A DNA stretch of 64,000 nucleotides from Acholoe squamosa (GCA_949317995.1 OX439040.1:55834089-55898088); one strand, 5' to 3'. Numbered from the stretch's first letter, positions 22,866 through 37,152 are shown. Numbers and translations: made by a program. The notes: generated from the letters alone by a model not told the origin.

Positions 22866-24779
22866 TATGAGTTTGGACGATTTTTCACATTGAAACAATG
22901 GCGAGACAAAAATCCCAAAAAAAGCACATGGTCGTATATGCTCTGATAAGGCACTGGTAGAGGACAGCATAACAGTCAGGGAGGTGGCAGAATAGTGGTA
23001 TAACCAAAAATGACTGTACTCCTACACAGAACAGCTAAGATTGATTCGTCCTGACCACTTCCTCCACCAAAACGCAGACCATACAGGCAGCTTATTTGCA
23101 CACTTCTGTGTCGTAACTGCTACATCCAGATCATTCCTTATCCATACACGGAACATGGTTACAGTACTCTGTAGAAGTGCACACCTTATCGACTATTTGA
23201 GTACTGCTGCATGTCGACACTATTGTGATTTGGTGCCCTCCTTGTATATTGAAAGAGTCATAACAGTAGTAAGAAGACTGCATGGTATAATTATATGAAT
23301 TCCTGTACAGGATGGAAATCTAGCAGTGGTACAGTGCAATTTTTTTTGACATTTACCCCAAAACGGGTAAGGCCTTCCAACTACCCGTGCGGTATAGAGA
23401 ATGAACATAGCTCCCAATTCGCAATAGACTAAAACTGTCATCTACCATAGATACCTCTGCAATTTTAGTCTATTTTAGCCTCTGCATAGTGGGATTCGAC
23501 CTTATTCTAACTACTTAATTTCTGTCCTGCGCCACTTATCTAAGTCCCCAGTTATTGGGCCTCTGTATTGGAGCGACTTCTGTAGGCAGTGTAAGGCTTG
23601 TCATTTAGGTTAATAACATCTTATTACCTACGTAGTACAGCTTCCTCACAGATCCCTGTACTCTGGCAAAGTCCCTTGTAAGCTGATGACACCAACATCG
23701 ACATTTACACATAGGCCTATCATAAACTCAGGGGGGTAGGAAAAGGAGGTGGGGCCTGAGTATGTCCCCCCCCCCCGAAAAAAAAATTGCCAAGAACTCA
23801 TGATAAAATGGATAAGAAGCTAAATCTCTGCATTTCATTTAGATCAAAATGGTATTGGGATTGAGAAAATGGGGACCTAAGCCTAAAATCATATCCAAAA
23901 TTCACCAAATATTACTTTTCTATTCAAATTCTATATGCATATGTACAGACATCGTCGCGCTTCAGTCAACAATTCAAGTTGATCACGTTGGGGCCCTCGC
24001 TGGGCCAACAAAATGAAGATTTGCCTCCTACGCCTCTGTAAACATGAGCGACCACATGCCTTATGGGATATCAACTAGTCTCTTTCAGTACATACATACA
24101 GCTGCATGAGAGAACTAACCTTTACCTGTCAGCCTTTATATTGGAAAGAGAAATAAGAAGATGGCCCAGGGAAAAGGTTAATCTCGATATCCAGGGACCT
24201 ATAGGCTTAACCGATCAATACCTTTTTAAGTGTTGTCTTTGGGGGTAAATAAATCGTTTCACCAAAAGGCCTCTAAGGGGGATTTGGGGCGCAGTCATGA
24301 TGAATCAAATTTATAAAGATGATTTTGTTTCTAGTGCTGACATTCAACTATCTATGGCGTGGTTGGGGGTAAGTGCAGGATGAGACTGTGGTGGGGAAAT
24401 AGTGAGACTGAGAGTGAGGTACTGGGGGGCTGCAGGTAATGGCAGAATGAGACTGTGAAGTAACTGAGACTGGGGGTAGGTGTCTATAAAGGATAGGACT
24501 GAGGTGGAGGAATCGTGGGCTGGGGTTAAGGGCAGGGGCAGGAGAAGAAATGAATGACTTAACCTCCCATGTGAGCCCTTTACTCTCACCAGTTTTGTGG
24601 GAATTTGGGAGATGAGTAAGTGATCTAGTCTAATGGGGGAAGTTTTGAAATTATTGATGTATTGACTTCTGGTAATGATGTTATAACCTTGGTTCTTGTA
24701 AGAATATTTGAAAAATTCTTTCACCGTTGGAAAGAGCATATATAAACATACTGAGAACCATATTTGTGGGAAGAATAGG
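22866..24779. other. Intergenic, no gene recognised
   Basis: C-run at about 23765-23777. No supported exon or RNA gene. Confidence 0.5.
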
Positions 24780-24824
24780 GGGGGGGGCACGTGCCCCCTA
24801 TGCCCCCCCCTAAATCCGCCCCTG
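24780..24824 (-). mobile_element. hAT-like terminus, partner end not found
   Basis: A G-run then CACGTGCCCCC...CCCCCCTAAATCCGCCCCTG. Read in reverse it begins CAGGGGCGGATTTAGGGGGG, the form of many hAT-type non-autonomous ends in invertebrates (family knowledge). No matching opposite end or 8-bp duplication was found, so it may be a relic. Confidence 0.4.
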
Positions 24825-26083
24825 GGCCCTTATGATGTTAGGTATAAGAGCAGGCCCGGGGTACGTACAGGCAAATCCCTCATTAGAGCAATGTCGTTAG
24901 AGCAAGACAAATCCCTGATCCCAGTCTTGATCCCATCAAATTTCCGAATCCATTTGTGAACCCGTCGTCTTTTTACACAAATGAAGAAAAATGTAAGGGA
25001 AGCACCTCTCATTTTAGTGAATCTGGTATGATCTTGACCAAAAGCAATACGCCAGATCATCCTCAACACGAGGAAATCTTATAAATGTGTAGGTATGAAG
25101 ACTATATAGCTATCCAGTTGTGTTATCACATTACAAGGCATGTACAGCCCCCACTCCTCTGAGATCTCTAAACTTTCTTCAACTTGAGTCTATACTTCTT
25201 TTCAACCTCTTTTCTAGGATCTACAAATCTTGCCCCATGAGTTCGAACTAGCATTTAATGCCATATATGCTTCCTCCTGGCACCTGAAATCCAACTCTAG
25301 CGTGTCCCAATTGCTCATTTCCTAGCTCCCAGATTCGTGGATCTGCAACATCCTGTCTATCATTCCTAACTAATATTTTAGTATGCACAATACCCCAAAC
25401 ATTTTATCACTAAAAGTCCTTTATAACCTAGTCTCAAGTATTTGTTAGCTAACATGAATTAATGTCTATTCAACTTATGGTAAAGCCACTTTGCTCTTCA
25501 TATTCTATAGATTGGTTAATGGAAGTGATTCCATCGCCAAACCCAACACAGATATAGGCACAGTTTGATCTGTGTAAATGCTATTGCATTTGACCCGTGC
25601 CAAAACAGGCGACAATCAGAATAAATTGTTCATACTCGTTCACCTTGGCCCAATAACTCAGAGTGAATATTGTAAGTGCTACATATCACTTATTGTTATC
25701 ATGCCAATAAAGTTCAAGGTTTTTATTCAACATGCTGAAAATAACAGCTATAATGTATTCATGGATCCATTTGACAATATGGTTGATTTATAACCTTTTC
25801 TGCCAACATCCTGTCCTACTTCCTTAATCGAGTTCAACCGAGGGACCATTCTTGAACTCGTTGATTGCAGCAAGGAGGACTACAGAGAGGTTGCAGTGAA
25901 GACAGTTATACTGCCTTCCATTATTGCCCTGGAACATCCTGACCTGATTACCCGCAGGAAACTGTAGGTGCTCCTTATTGTCAACATGAGGAACTATTCT
26001 TTTTTCAAAGGCCGTCCCCATGGCCAGGGCAACCACTTTTGCTCTGCCCTTAAAGGGTTAATGGACCCTCTAGCTAGATAAAG

Positions 26084-26084
<1 letters not shown>
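24825..26084. other. Intergenic, no gene recognised
   Basis: No supported exon, RNA gene or long repeat. Confidence 0.45.

Positions 26085-26148
<64 letters not shown>
26085..26148. repeat. (GATA)n(GA)n microsatellite
   Basis: Four GATA units followed by about 23 GA dinucleotides. Confidence 0.95.
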
Positions 26149-26149
<1 letters not shown>

Positions 26150-26607
26150 CAGGATTCTACTGTAGGCATACCTATCTAATAAAATAATGCCTGTCCACTC
26201 TGGACTTGTCCTGTGCCTTGTGGATAACACAGGAGTGTATGGGGTCACACTGGCCCGCTGCCCACAAATATAAACTCTGGTAGAACTATACCGATATTTG
26301 GGATGACTTTTGGGCACAGCCATTGCAGATGGTAGTACCCCAAGAGGTCCGCAGTGAATAGTTGGGGTTATTTCATTTTTGGCTGATAATCAATCCTACT
26401 AAGTTGATTTACCGAGCATGCATTATCTAAGATATTGAGCCTGGTGTGGAGGGCATTATCCCACAATCATGCCCAGCCCGAGGGCACTGCCAGGTCAGGC
26501 TGTGCAGCAGCCCCTGGTCATGCCATAGGTTATTTTACCATAGGTTATTTTGAGTACATGAACTTAAATCATCGCTGGTATGACGTCATTGGTTCGACAG
26601 GGCATTA

Positions 26608-26918
26608 GGGAGTGATCATTTTTAACAACAGGGGGGGCTGGTGGGTTTGAGGAGGGGTCAGAATTTTTCAACCCCTTGACTGGGGGGTCAGAATTTTTTC
26701 AACCCCTCTGATGGGGGGGGTCAAAATAATTTCACCTGTTTTCAGTGGAAAACCCCGTGTGTTACTATAGGTTAAAAGAGCATGTTCGCATGCGATTTTC
26801 ACCCCTTACGGAGGGTCAAAAAATTTGTTATACCCTTGGGGGGTCAAAAATTTTTTCACACTTCCGAGCGCAAACCCACTAGCCCCCCCCCCCCTGTTGT
26901 TAAAAAATGATCACTCCC
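26608..26918. mobile_element. MITE family G (TTA target), copy 2
   Basis: TTA at 26605-26607 and 26919-26921. The terminal GGGAGTGATCATTTTTAACA is mirrored at the right end as TGTTAAAAAATGATCACTCCC. The interior has GGGGTCAGAATTTTTCAACC repeats. It is homologous to 11666-11941 and has no coding content. Confidence 0.8.
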
Positions 26919-26921
26919 TTA

Positions 26922-29216
26922 TCCCTGGATTAAGCCCTGCTAGCCTCGTTTTAATTAACATTGAGCTCTATGGGATCAAGATGCCCTCTGTTCCTGCCCA
27001 TAGTAGAACAACCAATCAGACAATTCCTTGCGTTCACTGCAGAATTTTCTGACTACATTTTGTAACACATGTTACCCACTATGCTGGTCCTTTTCAGTGC
27101 ATATCTCGCCAGGTGCCAGATCAAGCAACGGCTGACCCAGCGTCCATACTGAAGCCTATATAGAACCATGACCAGCGCCTGCGGCACTGCTCGCACGCAA
27201 AGAAGTGGCGCCACCACGTGCCAAAAGCATTGCAACTTCTACCGTTGCAACTCTGTACTTGACACACAACTTCTTATTCACTGGGTCACTTTCGCTGGTT
27301 GCTATCAGAGAGAGTGTGAGTGGCAAACTACAGGAACATCCCACGTGAAAGCGGACAACTTCCGGGGTAGCCGTTTTGGATAAGTAGTGCAACAAGGGTC
27401 TAATACCCTGTGACGTCACACTACAGAATCAGTAGGTCTTGGCAGACTAAGGTAGTTCGCCTTTTACAGAATTATGCCCTGTCCAAACTATGTTGTAATA
27501 GGTTGAGGAGGCCACTCACCCAAATTTAGAATATCATATGTGAATACGATTTCAAGGGTAGGTTGCTTCACATCTGGAAGTGACTTCCTAGGGCTAGGAG
27601 AGTGTTTTGTTTGTTGTTGTTGTTGTTGTTTTCATGAAAGGGGGGGGGGTGACCATGATGAGTAGGATTCAAATTGGCATTTTCCCCGGGAAATGATCTT
27701 GAATTCAAACACATTCATCTGATTAGGGTTCAAAAGTATAATAGGATTGCTCAGTCATGGAAAAATCTCGGGAGTAGCCACCTTGGGTGAAATGGATACT
27801 AAGTGTGTGGCAGTGGTCAGGACCTTTGTGCTGTCAGACTGATGAGCACACGTGTATTCATTACTCAACGGGATTTCGGTTTCCCTGTTATGGCGTCACT
27901 GGGTAATTAGGTGTGGGAAAGCAAGGCCAACACATGGCCAGGAAGCTGCACCATGAATAAGTACAGGAGAGGGCACTAGGTGGCAGGCTAACAGGTAAGG
28001 CCTCTTTATTTTGTGCACAGAGGAGTTCCCACACACTGCCTGATTTTGGTCTAACAGTGACCTTAACTAACTAGATTACAGACTAACAGAGTGTTATCTG
28101 GCTTATTTGAAGGACAATGAACTGGAAACCAAAAACAAACCATCTGTAAAAAGATCAAGCTGAGCTATCTAGTCTATTGAATGTGATTTATCAATTGGTA
28201 TACTTCATGGTGCATACTGAACCCAATATTCACCATCCAATATTATTTGCATAAAAGGGGTGTACTTAAGTATGACCTACAACGCTTATCTTATAAAGAA
28301 GTTATTTGATGCAAGCCCCTACAAGCTAATGCGGATTTAATGTGCTTGGTGGATCAACACAGGAAAAGGGACCTCTGTGAGGGGTCTCCCGGGGGTCCCC
28401 TTCTATGGTTTATTTTGGTACAGGCAAACTCAAACATGTGTCTTAATTGGTGCTATTTACAGTGTGACCAGACAACCCTCTGCACCTGTATGGACTGCTC
28501 TTTCAGGGCATGATCTATTTACAGACCCTAGCATGCTAACAACCCTGCCTACTCTTAGCTGGAGTGTGCAGGCCTAGTTGTTACTCAGCCTGAACTGGCC
28601 TTGTCAGACTGCCTGCAGACACCAACTCCAAGATCACAGTTTAAGAGACCATTCACACTACAAACTAGTGTTCTCAAAACACCCATATCCAATATTTCCA
28701 ATTTGATTTCCTCAGCTTCTAGGTAACTTGAGACCAAAAGAAAAACTGATTTGGACCATGGCTTGCATGGACAAACAGATATTCTGACATCAGAATAATT
28801 AGATGCATTCTAAAATTCCTCTCCTGTTCCTACCATGAAGGGAAAGTGAATGTGTCTCTGTTAAAGGATAGAGTGTAAAAGACCTAGTCTCCATGGTTAA
28901 AGTAATGTCTAGTTCAATACAACATTTAATTTATATATGGGTATGTGCCGACATAGCAGGATAAAACATGACATTTGCTAGGATGACAATTCAGTCTTTC
29001 GAGATAAAATCAATCAAATTTATACCTACCGTTAAGAACTAACTTTCAGACATTTATGCCCGAAATAACCCTTTCTCCTACAAATATGTTCAGGCAGCAG
29101 ATACTGACTTTTTGATGGATGCATCTCATGTCTTGTATAATTGAGAATTTTATCTATGTATACCTACCAGTAATGACTACATCCAATACTGGGATATCAT
29201 AAATGATTTAGTTTAT
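26922..29216. other. Intergenic, no gene recognised
   Basis: Contains a (GTT)n run at about 27605-27631 and a short GTGGATCAACACAGG segment near 28349 recalling the central hairpin of 20109-20541. No exon is supported. Confidence 0.45.
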
Positions 29217-32200
29217 CACAGTGTGAACCACGATATGGATGATGCACATCACTCATACCACAAATGGGACCCGACTATTTCTACTCACAAAGAGGGCTTG
29301 GATTCCCACACTTCTACTGTACCGTTTGATTTCAAGTCTTTATTTGATATGCGTTATGTATTGCTGGTCATGTGGACATCAATCACTGGTTGGAATACCT
29401 AGCAGAAGACCCAGAATAAGAGGTCTCTCTTTGCAAGTGGTATGGGTAATGCTTTTCACTGGTATGGGTAATGCTGATCTAGCTTTGACAAATGGTATGG
29501 GTGATGCATAAATTTGACCAATTGAAATAAGTTTGTTTTGCACACAGTATACAGTGGATTCCCATCTTCCCACTGATTTTACAATCTTTTCTCATGATAA
29601 AGATTTGCCAAGAATATATCATAGCTGTATCATGAAATCTTATATGCATGAAGACCTACATTTTCTATTGCAATCAAAACATTATTAGGAAAAAAATGTA
29701 TTTTTTACAATTGTTTTTACTTTTTTTTTGCAAAATGAAGAGTTTGAGCCCTATTCTGAAAGCAGACAGTCTTGACTTTATAAAACCGGTATGATTTTAT
29801 CATCAATTAGTCTGGTAAAGTCAGGCAGCTTGACTCAGATTTTGAAGGGTTTGAGAGGAAAAGAATCCTTCTGTCTGGTCAATGCCATGCCAAACTTCTG
29901 AAAGCTGATAGTTTCAGCTTTCCAACAGTGGTCTGTATTGTTTGGTTAAGTATGTATATTAATGTGTATGTTCGTCTGTATATGTTCTAGTTGGACAAGT
30001 AGTTATATGTTATGTATGGGAAGTCTAGCTCAAATGATATGGTGATGGATCGCCCATCTTAAACCAAACACCGAGTCTGCCATATAGTAGTCACTGGTTT
30101 TATTATATATACATAGTTATCCACAGTTACAGCAATATGGTTTCATTTCAAGCTCAGGCTTCACAGTGGTGTAAACTCTCACACATATACAATCCTATAG
30201 CATGAACATGTTGCTAGCTGGCCACCTTTCCATAGAATACAGTTAGTCTCCCAAGGTTGCATGTGAATGCATGTATAGCGTCCCTGTGCTTACAGCCTGC
30301 ACATAGTAATTCCCTCGGCGACTCCAGGAGTATATGTCTTAATGTCTACCTGTCAATGTCCAAAACGATACTAACTCCTCCCTGCTTCTACCTCTGACTA
30401 GTATCTTTTCTTACCCCCAGCTCCAAACTCATACCTATATTCCCTCCTTGCAGGCGTACCTGTACCTATGTCATCACCTGCTAATGTATCTACTCGGCTT
30501 AAACCCTTCCAGGACTCAACTTTATGCCAGCCATGCTACTTTATTATATACAGCTATTATTGTCAATAAATATATACCTGCTATTATACTTTATTATACT
30601 TGACTCATCTTATTTATCACACTTTATGACAAGACAACAGTTTAAATCATATCGATGAGATGATTACTGGCTGAGATGTAAGACAAAATGTGAACATATC
30701 AGGTACATTTCCCTCTCCCCAGTTTTAATGGGGTTTTCTTGGGTTTTGGGCATGAAAAGTAATAGCCATTTTCCCCGTCAGAGCCATATAATATGTTAAT
30801 ATGATGTTATTGTACCATCCAAGTGTCAGATACTTCCCATTCCTTTGATCCGCTTACAATTAAGATGGGTCGACCCATTGAAATTGAACCTGCTTTGCAG
30901 GTCCCTGCGCATATAGGAAATTTTCATCAGAATGTCATCAATTTTGGCATGAACATATTTATACGAGCCGTAGATGTTCACAAGAAGTTTGGGCAATTTT
31001 GCTCAAGATTGTGTATTTTATGACAATTTGAATTTTTGGTATATTTGCAGCAGGATTTTTTCATCTTTCTCTGACATTCTTTTGTACCTTATGTCTACAG
31101 ACCTCACATAACCTAAACTAACCTGTATAAGTGATAGGCTATTCACAGTGACCGAAGGCATATATTGAAACAGATTTATGCCAAGGATTTCTAATTTTAC
31201 CCATCATGCAGCACTTTGAAAATGGATTTTATTTCTATTTCTTCAATACATTTTTACTTCAAATGGCCAAAACTACAAATATATGCATGGGACCCCATAT
31301 CACCATTACTCTCATTTAAAGGCAAATTGTCTGAACAATATTTGAGAAAAATCTAGTGGTTGAAAATAGGAATTCTAATTGATTTTACTGTGAAATTGTA
31401 GGAAGTTTGTCCCAACTTTCACCAAAATATGTGAGATTAACATGCCTTGTAATGGAGGTGAATACAAAAGTTCTTAGTAAATATGGATATTAGACCTTCC
31501 ATCATGTGAGGTTTCATATCTCTGTGTTTGATGGTTGTGATGGAAAAATTATCTAAACTGAATCAATTTTTTTCTAATTTTTAGGTGAAAAGAAAATGCT
31601 TTTATTTTTCAAAATTCAATATTAAAAAAAGTAGCTCAGGACCCCCTACTTCTCTTTCCATATTTTCATTCTACATGATTTTAGCTACTCTTGAGAAATA
31701 AATTACGAAAATCTAGAAGCTCAAACAAGCATAGAACAAATAGGTCTCTGACAAAAGAGACCATTCCACTTATTCCTCATGATCTTACACAGGGAGGGGA
31801 AACATTTTTGGGGGTACCATAACATCCTACAAAGTCAACAACAATCTCAGTTTTACTCTTACATACGTAACCATACACTCAGCGTTTTGTGGCTACAACT
31901 ACTAATAGAAATACTTTAAGGTGTAACCTATTTGCTCAAAGTCTTTTAGCATTACCCATACCAGTGTGATGCATTGCCTATACCAGCTGTTTGAGAACTG
32001 TGTGCATTACCCATACCATAACACATTTAAAAGTAATTGATATGGAAAATCTAACCCTCAGTAGATGTTCAAATTAGATCTGTATTGTGTACTATCATAA
32101 TACATAAGCAAATGTCAACGAGCATGGGATATTTTTGCATCGTATTCACCAAGGTGAGGATGTCCGTATTCAACGAAGCCTTATAGGCTGAGTTGAATGC

Positions 32201-32837
32201 GGACAGGCCTCACCGAGGTAAATACAATGCAAAAATATACCATGTGAGTTGACATTTGCATTTATGCCATGGCCCTAAGGGATGAATTTGATTTTAAACA
32301 AAGAAATACAACCTTATTTACTGATTTTGAAGACGTCGAGTCATTGTGGTTTGTTTTGATCCGCCATCTTGGCATGCTTAGGTTGGCTGGAAGCTAGCAG
32401 CAGAGTTCAACCTCCTAGTTTCGTATGAAGTGTTACACACAGGAATCTTTCCTTTTTAAACATGGCATTTCTGTTCTATTTACATCAACAGTTCATAACA
32501 TAACATTATTTAACTAGTTCAATCATTCTTTTACCATAAAACTTCTAATAACCATACCTAAATACAAAACTAACTAACACTGTATAAATTTCAAAATGGC
32601 AGCATTAAATATGCGAGGATCGTATTCCATCCCCCCACTGAATACGGCGTAAATAGTACAAATCTATATATAGTGTCGTCAGTATTAGCCATGGCATAAA
32701 CTTGGATATTGAACTCCACAATGGCAAATATTTCTTAGAAAGGCACGAAAACCAATGAAAACATGCCCTCATTCAGCTGCATGCCGTCATTTGTGGTATG
32801 GGTGATGCGCATCACCCATATCGGTGTTCACCCTGTG
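29217..32837. mobile_element. Non-autonomous TIR transposon with subterminal repeats
   Basis: The left end (29217-29267) CACAGTGTGAACCACGATAT... and the reverse complement of 32788-32837 match over about 50 bp with few differences. TTTAT flanks both sides (29212-29216 and 32838-32842). The motif TGGTATGGGTAATGC recurs inside the left end (about 29438-29512) and inverted near the right end (about 31957-32020), as expected for transposase-binding subterminal repeats. The ~3.6-kb interior has no sizeable open frame and contains a nested MITE (32098-32712). The superfamily is unresolved. Confidence 0.6.
32098..32712 (-). mobile_element. Hairpin MITE family H, copy 2
   Basis: Reverse-orientation relative of 10681-11006. 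It has the same terminal hairpin (GCATCGTATTCACC / GGTAAATACAATGC with loop GCCTTATAGGC) and the same outer end (CCGTATTCAGTGGGGGG on the minus strand). It is longer because of about 280 bp of extra interior, and it lies inside the 29217-32837 element. Confidence 0.75.
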
Positions 32838-35800
32838 TTTATGTTGGCGTGGACCAGAGAGATAAAATCAGAAGGTGTAGTGACATTAGTGGCTCTAGCT
32901 GTCACCGTGGTTAGTGATCTACTTTGCCCTCACCTGAGACCCAATCCATCTGGAGAACTCTACATAAGATGCTACAATCGAAAATACACCCCCCCCCTTG
33001 AGTCCTGGTGGCTGGTATTAGGCCATAACTCTCTCTGGCAGAGGCCCTTATATCATCATCATACAGGGTTTGGTAGAGCCACCATAGCAGTGCCACCACC
33101 AATGTAGACAGAGGTCCTTATATCACCATACAGGGTTTGGTAGAGCCACTATAGCAGTGCAACCACTTATGTAGGCCTGTGATATCATCGTCAATATGAC
33201 CCTCACTAAGATTCAAGGTGCCCAGTCGTAGCAACTTGTGTAGTACCCTCCGCTCTACGCTGAATTGGATTGGTCGTGGAGATAAAATAAGCTGTACATA
33301 ACTTGCACGGTTAATAGAAACCCTTAAATAATTTAAGTACAGCATGATGCCTCAGGGCTTCAGCTATATGTCTCATCATAATACACATTTTAATAATGTA
33401 TCGCCGCCATTGATTTTGATGATGCATGAAATCCTACCTACCCCCCCCCCCCCCCCCTCGTGAGACTAACTCCAACTTCCCTCCCCACCCCATAAGGTGA
33501 TTCATCAATTCACGAAAACTCCATTCTGGTCTGGACCAATAAAGCCTGATGCTGGCATTAACGGGTTAATTAGTGCAATATGGACGAAGAGACATATAGA
33601 CAGGTTTCAATAACAAGCAGTGCGAGACGTAAAAGACATGGGTGAATGAAATAATCTGGACTACCGATCATCTACAATGCTGAAGTGGGAGATGGCGTGT
33701 GTGGATTGATGTCTACGATATATTATGTGTCTGCCCGATGTGAAGTATAAACCTAAACGTGCACTGTAGCTGCATGGGCATTGTGACAAAATTAATAGCA
33801 GAACACAGTAATAAAGGGCACTAAATCGTCTTGGTGATATTTTCTTCGGTTGCTACTCACGCTACACGCCATGTTAAAGCAGAAAATTAATACGTAAAAG
33901 TATTAATCACAATCATTTTGTTTTTAAACAGGTTGCTGTTATGAGTACACGCTGCATGATATAACCTTTGGAAGCTCATTATCTCTCCATCATGTGTTTG
34001 ACAGTTTATGGCAAAGTAGGCTCCTAGAAGCAGATGGTGGATTCTTCGTCTTTTTTTTTTTTAATTTCATAAGGCACTACACGGATTTCACTTCAGCAAA
34101 AGGGCTGTTAGCACGCACATGACAAACATACCAAAATGGTTTGGATGATAGCTTTGCTATAGATTGATAATTCAGTGAGTCTTAGTAGACAATATGATAT
34201 GTAATCTAGGAAAGGCTCACAGAAAGTCGCCTTTTTGAAAAATGTAAATCGATTAAGTGGTTCAGTCCTGCATGAGTAGGTAAAAAGTACCCAGTCTAGA
34301 AAGGGTCCTCAGCGTAGGGAAGCGATATGCGGACGGCCTCACCGTCCGAATAGCCTTGTCACGATGCTGTGTGGAGATATGAATGGTAATTCGATGGTTC
34401 TGTATAAATGAATAATACAAATGAGTTATTTCACATTAAGGGTAAAGGTGGTACGTCTACACTCCAATGGTCTGTCTTCATTTGGAAATGCCAAGAAGTA
34501 TTTGCCCTGATTACTTCTTGTGGCAGGTTGTCTAGTGTATAACGGTGTTCATTATAAAATGGAAATGTAATCTGTTCTCCATTATCACGCTGTTGGGCGA
34601 CCAGAACTCTGGAGGTCATTTCTTAAGGTACTACTATCGAAAAATGCACTACAACTGCATAGTCCACTGCTATTCCCATGGCAATATGGGTACAACCTGA
34701 AGGGAGCAGTCGTCGTATATCCCCCTAATAATTCATACCATTTATTCCATATTATTCCAAATCATTTGTGTGGTAATGTTCTTAAACATATGTCTTTGGC
34801 CTTTGTTTACAGAAAAAATAGTACGGTATTGGTGGTAATGGGCTAAACTGAAAACGTGTCGTAATTTGAAACACATCAATGCAGACGACGTTAGGATCGT
34901 CAATTTCACCCAGTAGAATCCAAGGGTAATTAATTTTAAAGTTTCGGTTCTACTTTTAAGTACCCTTTGTCAGTTATTGGTCATAACTTGCATGCTTATG
35001 TAGTCTCTACTTGACAGATATATTGAAAAGTCATTTAGATTTTGTGACATTTATTGTTCGTCGAATGAAGCACAGACATAACCATTCAAGGTTAATAGCC
35101 TATCCTATGTACAATCAAAACAGAATTGAAATTTTATTTCTTTTCATTCTTCACATTTTATAGGGGGGGGGGTATCGAATTTAATTGTCAGTTATATCCA
35201 CCAAATGAAAAATGTTCCATTAGGCCGTGTACTGCAATGTTTACCCATCGACTCCCCTATAGGCCGGGGGCTGATAGGGCCCACCATGCACCCCCGCACA
35301 TCCCAACGTACCAGGTATTTTTTTTATCCTTAGTGTCCCCTGAACAAGATTCAAGATGTTAACATTGATTATCTTGGTATGCACTACCGGTTTTTGCTCA
35401 TTACCCATATGTGGGTTCAGACCACTTTTGAGACAATTTTGCTACCATGTTATTCAAGGGGTATGCTCAATCCCTAATCTAAGACTATCTTACCTTGTCT
35501 GGATCCTGAAGCTATTGGTCTTGTTGGGAAGAAGACACGATAAGCTTTTCATTAAGCTCTAATATATGTTTTTAAGTTCAGATTTGAGTGTACCAGACAG
35601 TCGGGAAAACGGAAGATTGAAATCACAAAGTTCCTTTTTTAACTGAAAATTTTAAATGCACTCCAGATACATGTATAAAACTCGTTCTTATCCCCATCTA
35701 ACCACAATATCTAATATGATTTACGTAGGCAAAACCTTTCTGAGTAAAATGAGACATTTTGCAGCATTTCCTGTTTCGACCAAAGAACCAATGGAAAAGG

Positions 35801-37152
35801 CGGTAGTTCGTGAACCTGAGAACGCAGGAGTGTGTATGGTTGAGCATGAGAGTGCAGGTAAGGGACAGGGATTTGCCTCATTACATGTTTCTTGATGCAA
35901 GGCCAAATAAAAAAAAAGGTTTGTTTCGAGTCACCTGACGGACTCTAACAAAGCAGGGCAAAAAAAGATTTTCTTTTTGACTTTGAAGAATTTTGTCTCA
36001 TTTTTTTCATATTTTAAAAAAATCTTGATTACTTTTTGATGATTTTTTCTTGTATCCTTTTTGTGGTCCTCCCCTCTCTAACAGCTGTCATTTTCCCGTC
36101 ATTATTTTACAATGAAACCAAATAATTTGATACATCCATTGATATATGTGCCCTAACATTTCCTATATTTAAATGTAAAAAAAGAAAATTCGACCTACCG
36201 ACCCTAACTTTTCAAGTCATGTTACTGGAAACACACCTTTATTTTCGTGGCCCAATTTCTAATATATCTACATAAATGGGAATAGTTGTGCTGAATAGTA
36301 AATATCTATCTATCTGTCTGTCTGCCTGTCTGTCTGTCTATCCATCTATCTATCTATCTATCTATCTAATTGTCTGTCAGTCCATTCTAGTGTTTTCATT
36401 TCCTACTCAGGCCAGAATTTCCAACCTTAAATTTGACCACTAACCTGTATGCAAAGTTTAATCCTGTGCCTACATCCTCCTGATCACATCAAAATGGATC
36501 AATCATATTTGACAATGCCTGATTGAATCTGATGATCGAGTCAGATGATCAGGGCAGCCCAATTTACGGTCCTCTCTAGGATTTAGGGTCATGTACGTAA
36601 ACAAGTCAGTCACAGGGCACCCGAGGGGATTGCATCACGTACTTTGATGAAACGAACTCTACCTCCTGTGTCCCTTCGACAGGCCTCTGCTAGCTTCTGG
36701 GATGTACAAACTCCCCCGTTTCCTGCAGCTGATCTCGTGCCCATCTCCCTCGCTTCCGCCTGTTCCCATCCATCGTTCTTTCCAGCAGTCTTTGAATCAA
36801 GCAAACTGCACCCTTCATTACTTAGGGTAGGTTAACCTAAAGACGACCACATACCTTGAGTTGACCACCTGCCACCTTGTTTTTCTCACTTCTACATCTA
36901 CTGTATGGGGCTGTACCTCTAATATTCCTGAAATAGAGGTGTTATAGTATCCCATGGACTGACCACCTATAATATGTTGAGTAGTTATCATTGTGTAACA
37001 ATACACCAAAGTAACCATGTTTGACTGGTTTTATCATGGCCAACTGGCCATTTCTCCAGAAATCTTTCACTTTGATTGCAGATTTTGAACATTGAGAGTA
37101 TACAAGGAGCATACTGGGAGGTAAAGGGAAGTACAGGGAGATACAGGGAGTT
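32838..37152. other. Intergenic flank of the LTR element
   Basis: A ~68-bp segment is tandemly duplicated at about 33042-33175 (CAGGGTTTGGTAGAGCCAC). A C-run lies at 33441-33456 and a TCTA/TCTG microsatellite at 36302-36367. A possible coding exon ends at the donor CAG|GTAAGG at 35857; it is weakly supported. The last 65 bp (from about 37088) is a TACAGGGAG-type minisatellite that forms the insertion site of the LTR element. Confidence 0.5.

Noticed and set aside
29990-30645. AT-rich segment with AATAAA and TG..CA-like limits, considered as a solo LTR
   Set aside because: No target duplication, no second copy in the window and no sure boundaries.
36610-36835. Overlapping 63-64-codon frames on both strands
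   Set aside because: No domain, no splice context for a partner exon, and neither strand is clearly favoured.
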